23,758 nt of DNA from Methylobacteriaceae bacterium. GTDB lineage: Bacteria; Pseudomonadota; Alphaproteobacteria; Rhizobiales; Beijerinckiaceae. Positions 22,948-23,758 of this stretch are shown here, piece after piece (the first letter of the stretch is position 1; every line of letters starts with the position of its first letter). The translations under genes and the position numbers were made by a program. The stretch spans positions 1 through 23,758 of the forward strand of contig JAISTL010000236.1 of NCBI GenBank assembly GCA_031272615.1, in the 5' to 3' direction. A model generated the notes under the pieces. It saw only the letters and a program-made list of their open reading frames with translations. It ran no database searches and was not told where the DNA came from.

Positions 22948-23038
22948 GACATCAGCGCCGGGTCTTTCGCCGCCGGGTCTCGACAGATTGCCCCGAAGGC
23001 GGCTTTGGCGCGCGTCCCCGAAGGGAGCCGAGGCATTC

Positions 23039-23758
23039 ATGGCGGAAACCGGGTTTGATTTTGCACCGGAGAGCGGTACACAGCCGGCCGACCAGGGAGG
23101 GCTGTTCCCGGACTCCGCGTTGCCGGTTGCGGATGCGCCCGCGCCCTTCGTCTCCTACAATGTTCTCGCCCGCAAATACCGGCCGGCGGTGTTTGAAGAC
23201 CTGATCGGCCAGGACGCCATGGTGCGGACCCTGAAGAACGCCTTCGACAGCGGCCGCATTCCCCAGGCATGGATTTTGACCGGCGTGCGCGGCATCGGCA
23301 AGACGACGACGGCGCGGATTCTCGCCCGCGGCCTCAATTACCAGAAGGCCGACGGCAGCAGCGGCGGGCCGACGGTGCACATGCCGGAGTTCGGCATCCA
23401 CTGCAAGGCGATTCTCGAATCCCGCCATATGGATGTCATTGAAATCGACGCCGCGTCGTTCACCGGAGTCGACGACATCCGCGAGATTACCGATAACGTG
23501 CGCTATATGCCGGCGACGGCGCGCTTCAAGGTGTACATCATCGACGAAGTGCACATGTTGTCGAAAAACGCCTTCAACGCCTTTTTAAAGACCCTTGAAG
23601 AACCGCCGCCGCACGCCAAGTTCATCATGGCGACGACGGATATCCAGAAGGTTCCCGTCACGGTGCTGTCGCGTTGCCAGCGGTTTGACCTGCGCCGGGT
23701 GGAGGGCGAAAAAATCATCGCCCATCTGGCGCGCATCTGTGAGGCGGAGCGGGTCAAG
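23039..23758 (+). CDS. dnaX: DNA polymerase III subunit gamma/tau, 5' part
   Basis: 240 residues are seen and the frame runs off the window. It loads the sliding clamp and organises the replicative polymerase. After a 40-residue N-terminal extension, YNVLARKYRPAVFEDLIGQDAM starts the AAA+ domain. Walker A GVRGIGKTT (82-90), Walker B with IIDEVHMLS (167-175), KTLEEPPPHAKFI and the arginine finger region LSRCQRF are present. Of the four zinc cysteines of the E. coli protein only one remains (GIHCKAI, C122), as in alphaproteobacteria generally. The C-terminal tau part, and any frameshift site, lie outside the window. Confidence 0.95.
   Translation, partial: MAETGFDFAPESGTQPADQGGLFPDSALPVADAPAPFVSYNVLARKYRPAVFEDLIGQDAMVRTLKNAFDSGRIPQAWILTGVRGIGKTTTARILARGLNYQKADGSSGGPTVHMPEFGIHCKAILESRHMDVIEIDAASFTGVDDIREITDNVRYMPATARFKVYIIDEVHMLSKNAFNAFLKTLEEPPPHAKFIMATTDIQKVPVTVLSRCQRFDLRRVEGEKIIAHLARICEAERVK

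Overview
The window reads as chromosomal DNA of a GC-rich alphaproteobacterium. This rests on the TIGR02300 FYDLN-acid protein, a class II (CP4-like) EPSP synthase, a DnaX that keeps only one cysteine of its zinc site, an alphaproteobacterial-type prephenate dehydratase, and a small 4.5S RNA just before dnaX. No genus can be assigned from the sequence alone. Most of the content is housekeeping: translation, aromatic amino acids, LPS sugar, peptide uptake. Two stretches look accessory: the surface/pilus-like start and a toxin-antitoxin insertion near 11 kb.

Layout. 1-1760: the 3' part of a Thr/Pro-Ser/Pro repeat protein with a cysteine- and aromatic-rich C-terminal domain, then a TadE-like pseudopilin. 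1804-4046: a BaiN/HI0933-type flavoprotein converging on a DgcN-type DUF1611 protein. 4240-4315: tRNA-Ala(GGC) with a terminator, minus strand. 4364-8811: the FYDLN-acid protein (minus) diverging from a plus-strand run aroA-cmk-mgsA-CAP lipoprotein-class I glutamine amidotransferase. 8766-16376: a minus-strand Dpp-type peptide transporter operon in the order binding protein, two permeases, ATPase D, ATPase F, M19 dipeptidase. It is interrupted between the two ATPases by a Phd/VapC-type toxin-antitoxin pair plus a decayed second copy of the antitoxin. 16579-17935: a dCMP-deaminase-family protein and an alpha/beta hydrolase (minus). 18075-21720: plus-strand GT4 glycosyltransferase, infC, kdsB and pheA. 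21800-22702: nudC (minus). 22852-23758: 4.5S RNA and the 5' part of dnaX.

How it fits together. The transporter and dipeptidase form an uptake-and-hydrolysis unit for peptides. Its promoter has a good sigma70-type match whose -35 lies inside one arm of an 11-bp inverted repeat. aroA and pheA are both steps in aromatic amino acid synthesis but sit 15 kb apart. The best points for follow-up are the toxin-antitoxin insertion with its in-frame antitoxin relic, the ATT start of infC, the repeat-domain protein at the left edge, and the dppA control region. I did not find a clear new multi-gene system; the left-edge surface locus is cut by the window boundary and is the likeliest place for one.
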